Source of the DNA: Ignelater luminosus
Taxonomy: Eukaryota > Arthropoda > Insecta > Coleoptera > Elateridae
Assembly: GCA_011009095.1 (NCBI GenBank)
Contig: VTPC01002362.1
Coordinates: forward strand, 174,544-238,543
Length of the DNA: 64,000 bases
Direction: 5' to 3'
Shown here piece after piece: positions 36,171-47,811 of the stretch. A program made the position numbers and the translations under genes. Each line of letters starts with the position of its first letter. Positions within the stretch are counted from its first letter, which is position 1. A model generated the notes under the pieces. That model was not told the origin of the DNA and ran no database searches. It saw only the letters and a program-made list of their open reading frames with translations.

Positions 36171-37340
36171 TCCGCACAAAAAAAGCAGATAGCCTGCACA
36201 CCCTTAATTTAATTTAGCGAAACATCTTTATTTAACGACATTTTTAGAAAACTGTGCTATTTTAGATTTCTAATTTGTAAAGCAATTTTTATATCTGCAT
36301 GTACGTAGTGCTAGTAGGCAAGCCACTCGCGCGGATCGTCCGATGAGTGCGTGTGGCGCGCCTTTTCAATAAGCATACATGCGTATCAGATATTTATGAT
36401 TTATAATTTTGGCAGATCTATTTTAAACAGCCTCTTATATTGGTTCGTCTGTAACTAATAAGACAGTTAATTCCAACTAGCTATCTTTGTCTTAACCTAA
36501 ATTCGAAGTGCAGTGGTATTTTTAAGATTCTTTAAAAATCATGTAGTTTCTTGTTGGACTTTTTACGAACATCTTTTATAACGATAAAATTTATACATCA
36601 ACGTCATTTTCTATTTTTATAACATTTAAAAGCCAAAACTCGAGTTTTACTCGCATGTCTTAAAGGTACGCGCGTTTATAATATTACAATACTTGTCTTC
36701 CATAGAGTGTTACCTCTTCGTAAAACCATTGGTAAAACCATGAAATCATGTAAAACGATTGTTATTGACTAATGATTTATATTCGCAAAACGGCGTCTGC
36801 GCTACTTAATTGTTTTGGGAAACTATTAAGGTAAACACAGCAGCTTTTGAGCTTTACATTAGCAATATCTAACCACGTTTTTTAAATTTAATAACAGTTA
36901 TTGAATGAACGTGGGGTCCTAAATGTAGTTATTATGGTAGGAAAAAAAAATAAATATTAAAAGACTAACATATTTATTTATCAGAGTTCATTCAAAATTG
37001 TTATTAGGTTATTTAAATATTTCTAAGGTTAAAACATAATCTCACCGAAACTAAATCAAAGGTCAGAGTAATATTAATATTAGAGCTACATACAAATTAC
37101 AGTCATGCAACTGAACTTAACGTATTATATCAAAGTAGGATTTATTGTCGTTCTCTGCTTTTCGGATCAAAATCTTACTATGTAATCTCTGATTTACTGC
37201 TAGTTGTTCAAGAGAGGGACATTTTAAAATCAACACATTGTATTTCTGAATTAAAGCTGTCATCAAATATTTATTATTTGTTTGAATTCTAGATCACTTA
37301 AACGGGATGTGCTTCTACCTTCATAATCTATTCTAAGTAA
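36171..37340. other. Spacer upstream of arrestin gene B
   Basis: No gene. A GC-rich patch at 36310-36362 contains an imperfect hairpin (ACTCGCGCGGATCGTCCGAT and GAGT). Just before gene B an acceptor (AG at 37291-37292) suggests a spliced 5' UTR. That leader contains an 8-codon upstream frame (ATGTGCTTC..., 37307-37336). Confidence 0.4.
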
Positions 37341-40300
37341 ATGGAAAATCCTGTGAAAATATTATTGGATAGCGGCGCAAATGCATTTTGTGCTGGTCAA
37401 ACCATATCTGGAAAAGTGAAATGTACTTTTGCAAATGATGAAATAATTCGAGGTATGATTAAACTTTTTCATTATGTTGCAATTAATCATTCAATAATTG
37501 TTGACTTTCATTTCGTAAAAAGTTATCTTAATTTTAATCAGTCTGTTCATAACTACATCAATAAAGCTAACAACACAAAATCTAAAAATCTGTACAACGA
37601 TATATCACCCACCGCTTAAAGATTTGAAATTAAATCTATTAAAAATGTTGTGAACTTATCAAGTAAATAATTGAATATAGTGCGAGTTAACTGTATGATC
37701 ACCTCGAGAACCGTATAAGAAATGAAAGAACATTTTAGACTTCTGCAAGTGTTGTGGATTTCCAGAACCATCATCAAGTTTATTTCTTCTTACGAACCCT
37801 AAATTGAATTTAGTCATAGTTTGATAAAAAAAATGTTATACTTTACGTAACTCACCTAAACTCAGTCTCTTTAACCAAGAGCATCCGCCGAAGGTTTTCT
37901 TCTAAAGTTTTTGGAAAGTCATTTCGTATTAATAACGAACATTGGAATACACAACTAATCCCCAATTCAGACAATTTTAGATCTCTTAAGTTTTGAGATT
38001 TCTAGGTAAAGGACAAATTTGAATAATTCTGTAGCAAATCTTTGAGCGGTAATATTTTTATGAGTTCTCTATCTCTTTGTGAAAATTCTTAATACGTACT
38101 AAATGTTGCAGCAATAAAGGTAAGCTACATAGGTTCTGCTAAAACGAAGTGGTTAGCAAATGTGGGAAAAGCACAAAGACCATTCTGGGCTGAAGAAATT
38201 TATTTTGATGAAGAACATATTTTAGTGCAAGGTAACTATAATAATTAATTAGTTCATAATATTTTTAAATCAATCTTTTTCTTATATAGCCCTACTTTCC
38301 TATTGTTATTATTTTCCATAGTTTTATATAGGATGTCTAGAAAACTGATATCGGTAAACATTGAAGTACAGCAAAATCTTCTCTCCAAAAAAGCATGTAG
38401 TTATCAAGATGCAGGCAGTTTAAGTTTGACTGTCTTCCCAAACTGCTGTGCTGTATCTAATGAAGTTACCAGTTATTATGGTTTGTAAAATACTTACTAT
38501 ATGTAGTAATTATATTCAGCAGCATCTTGAAAATAATATGTAGTTTCCTCTGTCCACACCAGCCTGCCACTGATTTTAAAGCAGAAAATCTTTACACACT
38601 TACTCCGTCTGGCTCATTCTCCTTTTTAGTGCCGTCTAGATCTCTTCACGTTGCGTTATTTACAATTAAAATGTTCAGAAAGCCACATAGTAGTAAAGAA
38701 AATAAATTGAATAAGAAGCTAAAACTTTTGGAAAAGCGGCTTGATGTTTTCAATCAATAAAGGTTTCGTAAAAAACGGAGTATTTTAAGCGATTCCAGTG
38801 ACAAAGACGTTTGATAGTGAATCGGAGTCAATTCTTGATGTTTCCAAAGGTATCTAGATTTTCACTTTTGTGGGTGATATCTAGCAATATTATTTAAGAC
38901 AGTGATATTTTTGAGACTCTTTGGGATTTTTTCCTTTATATTTTGAACCTGCCTGCAATAACAGGGATCAACATTGATTCAAAATAGCAGCTATTGTACA
39001 CAAGTGTTCATTACAACTGTTAGTGACAGATGCTTTCTATACCCAGCTTTTATATTTTTGAGAGTGTGTACTGTGATTACTCTTTTGTTTTGTTTCTAGC
39101 TGTTTCGGTTATCGAATAGCATAAAGAAACCTTATCATCAAAGCTTTAGCTTCACGCAGATGTCTGAGATCTGTTGGGTATTGATCCCATTCCAGAATAT
39201 ACTAAGAGGCCTCCTCTTCAGAACGAGTAGCCTTACGCTGGGAAAATGTTATTAAACTGGGTTTCTCTGAGGAGGACCGTATTAGACTGCTTAAGAAATA
39301 TTCGCCATCCGGGAATCGTTTTCTTTTGGGGATTTTCAAATCTGGAGATTGCAACTGTCATATCTGAGTCAGTCACAAAGTGGTATGACCGCTTGCCCTA
39401 ATTTTAAGAATTGCAATGCTATCTTCTCAATGTTGAAAGAAAAGGGGGGGTAATCGTGTGTATCTGGAGCTGTTGTAAAACACATGTAGACTATTGTCTG
39501 ACTTACATCATGCTTCTTCGTGTTCTAGAAGGGAATTGGCCTGTCTGAATCTCAATAAAGATATCAAGGAATGGTGACCTTGGCGAACGACTCAAGACGA
39601 GAAAGATTTTGGAGATATCTGAACAAGAGCTGAAAGCTTCTTCAACTAGAAGCAAAGTGGTTAGAAAGCTCTTGACAGTAAAATTAAACTACAGGAGTCC
39701 ACTTCGAATACGTTATTAGAGAGCTCCTCAAAGCAGACGCAGACCAGTGCAGTCTTGAGCTCCCCATTATCTTTCTCATCACCAACCTTAGGGGGCAGGC
39801 GAGAAATCTTTGGTACCTCCCAGGGAGGGAAATCGACAAAGGAGGGCGGAAAGATTTTAAATAGTACTGTAATTCTGCCTGGTGGTAGGTTAAAACACTT
39901 TTCGGATGTTTGTCGTAATTTTACGTCAGACAGGGTTGTATTAGGTTGGTTAGAGGGTGTTGTTATACCCTTTACAAGAACTCTCAGACAGAAGATTTTC
40001 CCTAGAACCATCAATTGGTCTAGTAAGGAATTAGAGCTTTTAAAAGCCTGAACTTCTAAATTATTAGAAATGGGAGCCATTAGTAAAGTGAGCCTTTGTA
40101 CTGACCAATATATTTCCCATATATTTAGTTTCTGAACAGGATGGTTCTCATAGAATGATTCTAAACCTGAGATATCTTAACAATTTCGTACATTCCAAAC
40201 ATTTTAAAATTGAAGATTACAAAACAGTTTCTAGGTTGATAAGAAGGAATTGTTTTATGGCATTTTTAGATCTCAAATACGCCTACCTGTTAATATCGAT

Positions 40301-43191
40301 TACTATATCATAGAAGATTCTTGATATCTTGTGTAAAGAGAGCCCTTAATCAGTATGATTGTTTACCATTTCGTTTGAGTTGCGCCCCATTTATTTTTAC
40401 CAAATTTCTTACTTACCGAGGAATGGTTATGCTTCCGTTTTATATTTGAATGATATGTTATTGTTTGGTAACTCTTATAAAGAATGTGAAGACAATGTTC
40501 AGGTTACAGTGTCTGTTTTGGGGGAATTAGGTGTTTTAGCAGAACAGCCTCTTTTCCAAACAAAAGTCCAATATCTCGGTTTTATGTATAATTTCTTAAT
40601 ATGACTATTTTTCTTTCCGATACAAAACGGATGAATATAATTCTATTAAATAATACTCTAGGTTTTTAGTGAGTAAAAATTGCTCCATTAACGACTTTGC
40701 GTGTTTGATTAGAAAGTTAATTGCTGTTTGTCAAGCGGTTTATTACGCTTGATTATATATATACAAAATTATTTGAACGATTTAAATATATTACATTAAA
40801 GAAGTCGAATGGTAACTTTGATTCACTCGTTTGTATACCAGAGTCATTGTCGAACGAATTGAACTGTACTTGTAGTTCCATTAAGCAGGATAGTTATGCT
40901 TTGGAAATTTCTACAGATGCTTCGACATCTAGTTGGGGTATCTGCTACGGGAAGATTATGTCTGATAGTTTGTGGACGGAATCCGAGAAGGGACATCACA
41001 GTAATTTCTTAGAACTCATGGTTGCGTTTTTGTTGGTTAAAATGTTTTACCAATGATTTGTCAAACTGCAATATTTTGCATCGTATTGATAGTACAACAG
41101 CCATTTCCTACGTTAATAGAATGGGGCGTATTAGATTTTGGGAACTTAATAGTTTGACTAGGCAGATTTGGTAATGATGTCAGTTTAGCTAGGAAGATAC
41201 GTATTTTTGCTTTTTACATTAGCTCTTTGGATTGATTTATTTGCTACCTAAATTAATACTCAGTGCAAGACTTTTGTAACATGATTGCTTTACACTTAAT
41301 TGAAAACATTTTTTCTTTTATGCGTTTCTCCCCTTCGCACTCGTTTTAAAAGTATTACGAAAGATTAGGAAGTTTGGTGCTAAAGGGATAGTTGTTGTTC
41401 CTCATTGGTCCTCACAGCCATGGCATCGATGTTTTCTTCATTGTTGGTCGGGGCACCGTTACATTTTAAACCTGGTATTGACATGCTTTTTATCCTGATA
41501 GGAAACCACATCAATTATTGAATTAAAATTGAAATAAAAATTTCAATGAAAATTAAGACCTCTAGCACGAACAGGTTACAACCTTTACTATCTTTGCCCT
41601 TGTATGATGAGCAACCGAGTACATGTGTAACTAAAACCATTTTTATCTATCTGAAGAAAACGAAAAATCTTCGTAATCTTGGGAATTGCGGCAGACTTCT
41701 GTTAGCATTTAGAAAACCGTATCGTAATGCTAATGCTGATTAATTTTAATTTTCAAGACAAGTCAATTTCTGTTGCATTTTAGAAAGCAGATAGACGTCA
41801 TATTCATACGACTAATTAGAAATGTTTGGACGCCCATGACGAATTAGAATATTAACGTTGTTTCTCTTAAATATGACGTCTATATGACGTTATGTGTTGG
41901 TTAACAAAAATCTCAATTTCTAGTATAACGTCAGAAAAACGTCTAATTTTCCATAAGCAATGTCTTTTACACGTTCTTATTATCAAACGTTAATTAAGCG
42001 TCACTCTGTTTGTTGGGTTGTTTCTGATTAAAGGTTAATTATATTTTATAGTATTAATTAATATATTTCTTAGGCAACGAAGAAAATCAATTTCGTCTTA
42101 CGGCGGGTACATATACTTATCCATTTTCCTACAGACTACCACAAGAGATTCCAACATCATTTTCAGATCGTTGCGGAAGTGTTCAATACAAAATCATAGT
42201 AGTAGTTGATCGACCATGGATGTCGAATTATCAAGACGAACATCTTTTATTCGTCATTTCACCTTTGGATCTAAATCTTTTACCAGTGCGAGTACGTAAT
42301 TATTATACAAGTTATAAACATGTGATTCTGTACATGTACTATCTACAGAAGTTTCAAAATCTTACCTGTAGCAGCTCAATTAAACTCAGTTGAACAGTGT
42401 TAAGTCAGATTATATCTACTTATAACAAATCTTTATTACAATTGTACTCTATTAGTGTGAATTTTTTTCCACAGGACCCATTTTCAAAATCAGTTGAAGA
42501 AACACTTAGATGGTGCTGTTATAATGCTGGCGAAATTACCTTTACAGTTTCATTGCCTGTTACTGGATACGCTGCTGACCAACAGATAAATATTGGTTCT
42601 TACGTACAAAATATGTCCAACGTTAATATTGCAGCTGTACAATATGAAATTATAAGGGTAAATTTTCCAAATCGTTTTAAAAAAGTAGTTGTACAGTGTC
42701 TCCTTCTGCTATTATTTTAGACAAATGAATATTCTGCAGATAATCCATGGAAGAACAAACGGTACTTCAAATACACACTTGCAAATTGTACCACAGGCTC
42801 TATAGAAGCACACGTAGAAAAATCATGGACTTCATCTATGAAAATTCCTGTAAAAAATATACTCAATTTATTATCGTGTAACATAATGAATGCTTCGCAC
42901 CATTTAGAGGTATTTCTTTAAAGTCATATTTATCATTTTCACATACAATTCTGTTTTTAGGCCAAAGTTATACTACCTTTCCCTTATCCGTATTTAAAAA
43001 TTACTTGCCCAATTACTCTTGGTACAATACCATTAACAGGAATTGAGACAAGTCTGCCTGGCCCCCCTACGCATTCAAACTCGTCTGCAGTATCTACATC
43101 CAGAAATCTTGACATTTTAGAAGGAAGTACGCTTGCTGGAAGTCCATTGCAATCATATGGAGAATCTATACGTAATTTTACAATTTATTAA
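37341..43191 (+). CDS. Alpha-arrestin gene B, PPxY exon lost or decayed
   Basis: Exons 37341-37452, 38112-38231, 42074-42291, 42475-42657, 42721-42909 and 42961-43191 join in frame to 350 residues if exon 6 reads to its stop. Exon lengths 112, 120, 183 and 189 equal those of gene A. The N domain shows CAGQTISGKVKCTF and AGTYTYPFSYRLPQEIPTSF. The C domain shows PVTGYAADQQINIGSYVQNM and LPFPYPYLKITCPITLGTIP. It should act as a cargo adaptor like its neighbours, but it has no PPxY. A donor-like C/GTAATT at 43171-43173 in the expected phase and an acceptor at 43226-43227 would add an exon reading HSSEMKMNRI to a stop at 43262, the decayed counterpart of PPSYEE. Intron 2 is 3.8 kb and carries a DIRS-like element. 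The domain exons look intact. Confidence 0.85.
40060..41155 (+). pseudogene. DIRS-like reverse transcriptase and RNase H
   Basis: Readable pieces: MGAISKVS near 40071, DGSHRMILNLRYLNNFV near 40139-40190, FKIEDYKTVSRLIRRNCF, FLDLKYAYLLI near 40264 (motif A), LPFRLSCAPFIFTKFL near 40363-40410 (motif B), and VLYLNDMLLFGNSYKECEDN at 40436-40495 (motif C, with Asn for the first catalytic Asp). RNase H follows: LEISTDASTSSWGICYG at 40897-40950, WTESEKGHHSNFLELMVAF, then LHRIDSTTAISYVNRMGRIR near 41075-41135. The altered YLDD and several frameshifts make it inactive. Confidence 0.75.
41546..41743 (+). pseudogene. DIRS-type tyrosine recombinase fragment
   Basis: The frame reads IKTSSTNRLQPLLSLPLYDE, CVTKTIFIYLKKTKNLRN and LLLAFRKPYRNANAD. 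This resembles the stretch of DIRS recombinases between the first catalytic Arg and the HxxR box (KTS..GR..P.L.LP...P..CV..T...YL..T..LR...LF.S..KPYK). No catalytic residue box is preserved. Confidence 0.55.
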
Positions 43192-43262
43192 TAAATTTTA
43201 AATAGCAATGACATTCAAAAATTCTAGCTCATTCATCAGAGATGAAAATGAACAGAATATAA

Positions 43263-44957
43263 GATAAGTATAGAATAAGACCTAAGCTGGAAGAGACGTG
43301 ACGCGCGATCTAAAAGGTATAATGTGTTATAATAATATTATTTGTGTTTTCTTTGCAGTTAACATATTTAAATAAATTTTGTACAGATAGTAATAATAAT
43401 AATCACTAGCTACTCTTTCAAACAAGAAAATTGTTGGACATTCTTCTCCAAGGACTGTTTGTACCTGAATGCAAGTATGGAAAAATAATAGCAAGTCTAG
43501 TGATTTTTCGTGGTTGTGCTGCGTTTCATCTACCATGTTATTATTAATATATATTTTGTTGTACTTTTTCACTTAATTATGGGACCATACGTGTGTGTTT
43601 GTTATTAAGTTTACTAAGATTTTGTAATAAATATAGTTCGAAGTAAAATAAACCATTTTAAACAGACAAACAGCTAACTAAATAACAAATAACTAAAGCG
43701 CCTGGTGTCTCAAATGTCGGCGTCATCATACTTTCCCTGCAAAAGTATTGATCTTCAATAATCCGACTATAAGTTCGTGACTACTAGGCCGAGTTTAATT
43801 CGATTGTTTCAAATTGCAGGTAATTGAGTATATAACAAAGCACTTTACTTTATTACATCTGTAGTTTTAGGAAAAGGTGCTAAACAGCACAAAGAAATCT
43901 CTTAAAGTACTTGCCACTCACAGCAGTTTGAGGTCAAACTTCTGAAAATTAAAGTAAGGAATTAAAATTTGATGATGGAGACTATTCGTCATATCGAACA
44001 GTATATTAAAAGACTTATTGTCTTAGAAGCTTACATCATGGTTTTTATTGCTGCAAGAAGTGCTAAAGACATCAATTTCAAGAATTAAATGGCATAATAA
44101 TCATTTATTGAATAATTTAATTTTATTATATCTTTTTCTGTTCTGATTAGAAAAACACGAATACAAATTCTTATTGACGTGTCTTTGTTTTTAATCTTAA
44201 GTGAATAATTTACGCCTTATGTCGTTTAACCGAAGAAATCCTCAAATAAATAAGTATAGTTGGACATTTCTTGTTTCTTGTTTATGTTATGTTTTTGTTT
44301 TATTAAATGTTGCCCGACAAAAAGTTTTATTTTCAAAGACGCCTTGTTTTTATGCGGTAGTATCATAATTAACCAATCAATTTTAGTATTAGCCTTCTGA
44401 AACGATCATTTAACTTAGTTAAGTTTTTAGCATTTAAAGTATCTCTGTTAAATAAAGTACGAAATAACTTTATTTCGAAGTATTACTACATATATCAGAA
44501 ACTGAAATGCTTAATTGAAGAGAGAAACATGGAAGTTACGAATATACGAAGTTTAATAATAAAATTTAGAATAAGCATGACACGTAGCCATAAACGTAAT
44601 ATCGAATATCTGGGTGTGGTAGGATCATACAAACGGTAATGTAACTAATTGTGAGTCACGGAGACACAACTACTGAACTACGAATTTTTGCAGGTTGGTT
44701 TGTTTTTGTGGATGTTTGAGTGATGTAGTACAGAGTACAGCAGCCTGTGGTGACACCTGCAGCTTTTTTCATGTAGTAGGCATACGAACAGTGTCTAAAG
44801 ACGTGTTTAATAATTACAGAAGTTTCAAGTAACCAGAATTCATAACAGATTTTTAATCGAAGTTGAGGTAGTCAAGGTTAGTAGATATAAATCGATGTGT
44901 ACGGTTTCTACGGTTACGCAATCTTCGGTTGACGGGGTTTTCAACGTAAACACACTA
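43263..44957. other. 3' flank of gene B and spacer
   Basis: Probable 3' UTR of gene B followed by AT-rich DNA. No gene or clear repeat is seen up to the transposon at 44958. Confidence 0.4.
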
Positions 44958-47521
44958 CAGTGGACCTAGTGTAAGCTTGCGGGTCACCCTGCGCAGAAGA
45001 GGAACACAGATAGGAGATGAACGAGAGAGACACCGCATACGCGTCAGAGCATTTGTACATTAAGTGACAAAAGTTGCATCTAAAATATAAACAGGATGAA
45101 ATCGTAGTTTAAAATAAAATTTAACTCTAGAGCTCGTAGTGACCTTTTGTACGAAAAACCGTAATGGATTTTGGGAAATTTTATTAATACAAACTTTTGG
45201 ATGATTAGTATATATTTGCATATCAAAAAATATTTATGTAATTTAAAAATATAGTACGAATTAAATTTTAAAATATTTAAATAAATAAAATAAAAATTAA
45301 ATATATAAATTAAATAAATAGTATTAAATAGTTCCAACATTAATTTTAAAAACAACACAATTACTCTAACGTACCGCAATAATTAAATAACTCAAATAAC
45401 ACTCTTGCCATAGAAATTCTCTGTAGCTTATGAAAAGTTGTTGACCAGATGTCTTGTAATTCGGGAAAAAACCATAAATGTACATTTCCTTTCCTTTCAA
45501 ACATTTTTAAAAAGACGATTAACATTTGTGCAAAGATTTATAATACCCTTTTTGTCATTCAAGTTGTAAAATTTACCTAAACCTTTTTATAAAATAGAAA
45601 TCCTAACTAAACACATTTTTAAAATCTTTCAAATAGAAAATGATTTGAAATTGCTATTGAAAAACTGAAAAAATATTTAATAATTAAAATTAATTTTTGT
45701 GTTAATTATAATAAACAATAAGAAATAATAATAAACAATAATAGATGAAATAATTCAACAGCTCGAGAAAAACAGAGAAAATTTCGGTACTTACAGTTGG
45801 TCTAAATGCTCTATGCCAGATAAATTTTCGTCTGAATCTGAATTTTCACTTTCCCACTCAGTTTCTGAATCACTATCTTCGCCCAAATTTATAATTAAAC
45901 TATCAGCTACTAAATCTAATGCAGGTTCTTTTTTCATGTATTCCAATTCGTAATTTCTACTGTGTTCACACCTCGATTTTCATTCATCGGCAGAAAATTG
46001 TTCAAAAAATTCGCGACAAAATTTCTCAACCTCCATGAAATTAAGATTGACATTTCGTTCTCTTACATACTGTTTTAACGACGCCCATACAAGCTTTATC
46101 AGGTTCAAATCCGGGTGATAAGGTGGTAATCTTAAAACATTTTGTAACGAGGCTTATACATTTGAATCAAGTTGTATAATTCCATATTGTCACTAAAAGA
46201 TATATTTTTAATTCTTAGCCAGCTTCTCATATCTTCTTTTCTGCTTGCACTTGTCGGGCATTTTTCCGCCACTACATTATGATATGGGGCATTGTCAATC
46301 ACTAAGACGCTTCGAGGTGGTAAATTTGGTATAAGTTTCTCCCGAAGCCATTTTTTATAATTTGAAAAATGCATTTTGTGGTGATAATTGCCCGTGGTAC
46401 TTGAAGATTTGAACATCAATTCTGCTCTTTTAATAAATCCATTTTCGCTGCCGGCATGCACAATTATTAGCCTTTGACATTTCGAAATGGGTTTTCTCAA
46501 TCCTGCATTGCTATCATCACTCCATGCCTGGTTATATGTGAGATGAATGTATGTACGTTTCATCCATATATACGATTGGGCATCCTTCTTCTCTCTATCT
46601 CTTCATATTCCTTAAAAAATTCAGTCTTTGATGTCGAATTTCGTGTTTTTCCATTAGGATTTTTTCTATTTGTCTTGGTTTTTCGCCAGCGAAATCCTAT
46701 ATTGTGAATTTCTTTGCGTAAACTGTCTTCACTCCCCGTGTAATCCACTGCTTCCTGAAACTGTTTCAAAATGTTGCGAACCGTAGGAACTTTTTTTTCT
46801 GTAACGTATAAATTAGTAATTAATCTTCTCAAAATATCTCGGTAAGCAACATCAAGGTTTGTTTTAGTATGGACCTTCTTTCTTTTCTTAGTTGGTGTTG
46901 TAAACATAGAACCCTCGCCCTTGGAAAATTTGGCTGCTTCTTGTTGTATCGATTTTACTAATCGTAAGGAAATACCCGTAGCCCGAGCAACACGTTTTTG
47001 AACTTTTTGTAATGCTATAATAGGTGCACCAGCTTCGGCTTCTTCCTTCTTGAACTTTAAAACCGCACTTATGATTTCACGACACTGACCACTCAAAATT
47101 TTATTCTAAACTTTCGATTTAAATTAAATTAATTAATAATTAATTAAATGAAAATATCGAAATATGTAATTTATAAAGATACAATACTAATAAGACGAGA
47201 AACTTCAACGCTGAATCCCGAATTTTAAATAGAATTTATAAATTAATTCGATAGATAATCAATACTATAATAAATATAATAACAAACCAATAATATTAAA
47301 AATATAACTAATAATAGAAATAATAGCAATTACCAGAGATAAAATCGAAATGAATAGTAAACTTACTGTGAGGTATAGAAAAAAATTGTAGTGAATTTTT
47401 TTTCGAATGTACACAAGTTACTGCCTGGAAAGTCGGCTTAAAAGTGAACTCTCCCCACCCTTCTGAAGGATTTGCCAGTGCGCATCGGAGGTTCACCCGC
47501 AAGCTTACGCTAGGTCCACTG
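44958..47521 (-). mobile_element. DDE transposon, 2.56 kb, 27-bp inverted termini
   Basis: CAGTGGACCTAGTGTAAGCT begins at 44958 and is repeated inverted at 47495-47521 with one mismatch over 27 bp. TA flanks both ends (44956-44957 and 47522-47523). A transposase relic fills 45790-47096 on the minus strand. The left 800 bp (45080-45760) is very AT-rich and non-coding. The TA target and the motifs put it in the Tc1/mariner (IS630) superfamily, in a lineage with an unusually large Lys-rich N-terminal region. Confidence 0.85.
45790..47096 (-). pseudogene. DDE transposase with HTH region, frameshifted
   Basis: The frame from 47096 begins MSGQCREIISAVLKFKKEEA, with helix-turn-helix-like VARATGISLRLVKSIQQEA, a basic TPTKKRKKVHTKT and GFRWRKTKTNRKNP. 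The first catalytic block MDETYIH is visible near 46570-46555 in another frame. It continues HLTYNQAWSDDSNAGLRKPI and IIVHAGSENGFIKRAEL, with the second block VLVIDNAPYHN near 46310-46275. The frame breaks near 46132, after which LPPYHPDLNLIKLVWASLKQ (near 46128-46070) gives the third block, with Lys where Glu is usual in IELVW. An acidic tail (SDSETEWESENSDSDEN) ends near 45790. At least three shifts or stops. Confidence 0.78.
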
Positions 47522-47811
47522 TACTCTTAAGTAGGCACCTATGTTTTGTTTAACCAAAAAGTAAGTGTTGTGTCCAACGTTAATAATTAATTGAGACCCA
47601 CATAATGTAGATATGAAATAAACACATTTTTATTATATAGAAAAACACCGTTTATTGTCTCATCAAGTAATAATAATATTGAAAGGCAAAAGAACATTTA
47701 GAACATAAAGGAACACTTAGTATTGTAGAATATTACTCAGTATTGAAGGATGTGTCAGCGTATGTATTCACATTCTCTCGTATATTGCGTTCACACTATC
47801 TATTTTATATA

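Larger units (their letters stand above)
38640..41745 (+). mobile_element. DIRS-like tyrosine-recombinase retrotransposon relic
   Basis: Within intron 2 of gene B, on the plus strand, relics occur in order: a charged Gag-like start (KENKLNKKLKLLEKRLD near 38697-38747), a Gag block WENVIKLGFSEEDRIRLLKK near 39239, reverse transcriptase (about 40060-40605), RNase H (about 40840-41055) and part of a tyrosine recombinase (41546-41740). The order RT-RH-YR and the motifs are those of DIRS elements, which integrate with a recombinase instead of an integrase. Many stops and shifts show it is dead. Split or inverted termini were not identified. Confidence 0.72.

Noticed and set aside
45080-45379. 99-codon minus-strand frame rich in Ile, Phe and Tyr
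   Set aside because: A product of extreme AT content inside a transposon; no homology recognised.
46095-46115. ggttcaaatccgggtga, like a tRNA B box
   Set aside because: It lies in the transposase coding sequence (complement of HPDLNLI) and no A box, acceptor stem or terminator is present.
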